The notes below the pieces were generated by a model. That model made no database searches. It saw only the letters and a program-made list of their open reading frames with translations, and was not told where the DNA came from. Source: Pseudomonadota bacterium (GTDB lineage Bacteria > Pseudomonadota > Gammaproteobacteria > Xanthomonadales > Ahniellaceae). Taken from it: DNA of 64,000 nt. Below are positions 63,967 to 64,000 of the stretch, piece by piece (the stretch's first letter is position 1; each line of letters begins with the position of its first letter). A program made the position numbers and the translations under genes. The DNA lies in NCBI GenBank assembly GCA_022843465.1, contig JALHNO010000001.1:380134-444133 (forward strand). The letters run 5' to 3'.

Positions 63967-64000
63967 GGTCCGATCTCCCCTTGGATGATGCGTACAGGAT

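Overview
The window is a piece of a high-GC gammaproteobacterial chromosome, most probably from the order Xanthomonadales/Lysobacterales. This is inferred from protein sequence alone: adjacent oleC and oleD genes, the trxA/rhlB/rho neighbourhood with very long low-complexity tails on Rho and RhlB, a PF07638-type ECF sigma factor paired with a TPR-containing Ser/Thr kinase, a lipase with its Lif foldase, and GTAG-type REP palindromes. I see no rRNA, tRNA, CRISPR array, prophage or complete insertion sequence. The genome looks chromosomal, with gene blocks separated by repeat clusters.

Layout. 1-0.7 kb: a 203-bp tandem repeat built from two facing REP palindromes. 0.7-8.4 kb (minus strand): fdhD and an FdhF/YdeP-type molybdopterin oxidoreductase, an isolated trpE, and a PdsS/PdsR-type two-component system with no sortase in view. 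8.5-9.1 kb: a second tandem array (~136-bp unit). 9.1-13.0 kb (minus): an envelope/stress group (YqjK, YqjE, YqjD/ElaB homologues, a DUF3494 ice-binding-like protein with a C-terminal sorting-type tail, an M23 peptidase and two 52-residue membrane proteins). 13.3-17.7 kb: a glyoxalase-fold protein and a Ser/Thr kinase that converge on a 100-bp REP array, with the kinase divergent from its ECF sigma factor. 17.9-18.0 kb: a 150-bp MITE. 18.1-21.1 kb: a methyltransferase, then lipase and foldase behind a promoter overlapped by a PsrA-like operator. 21.5-28.8 kb (minus): a ten-gene Mrp-like cation/proton antiporter operon with three large NuoL/M/N-type subunits and a stand-alone MrpA C-terminal half. 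28.9-35.0 kb: small metabolic and regulatory genes, an RcnB-like secreted protein and an atypical class D beta-lactamase homologue. 35.2-37.5 kb (minus): an ECF sigma/anti-sigma operon with two secreted proteins that share a C-terminal domain. 37.7-42.8 kb: oleC, oleD, a hydrolase, a ParA-type ATPase and a DUF423 protein. 42.9-46.5 kb: two paralogous TonB-N-terminus-like proteins and an SLC13-type permease. 46.6-49.3 kb: a DUF481 outer-membrane protein, then a 2-kb repeat cluster organised as a large inverted repeat. 49.3-56 kb: rho, an acyltransferase homologue, a methyltransferase, trxA and rhlB. 56-64 kb: half of a peptide-type ABC importer, a degenerate GGDEF/EAL receiver protein and small enzymes.

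Most worth following up: the ECF/anti-sigma operon with its paired secreted proteins; the 2-kb inverted-repeat cluster, whose stem-loops covary between copies; the GTAG REP that supplies the stop codons of two convergent genes; the fatty-acid-type operator at the lipase promoter; the beta-lactamase homologue with a changed KTG motif; and the paralogous TonB-like pair with a conserved upstream leader.

Coordinates and residues were read by eye from the sequence and its translations. Family names rest on recognised motifs, not on searches.
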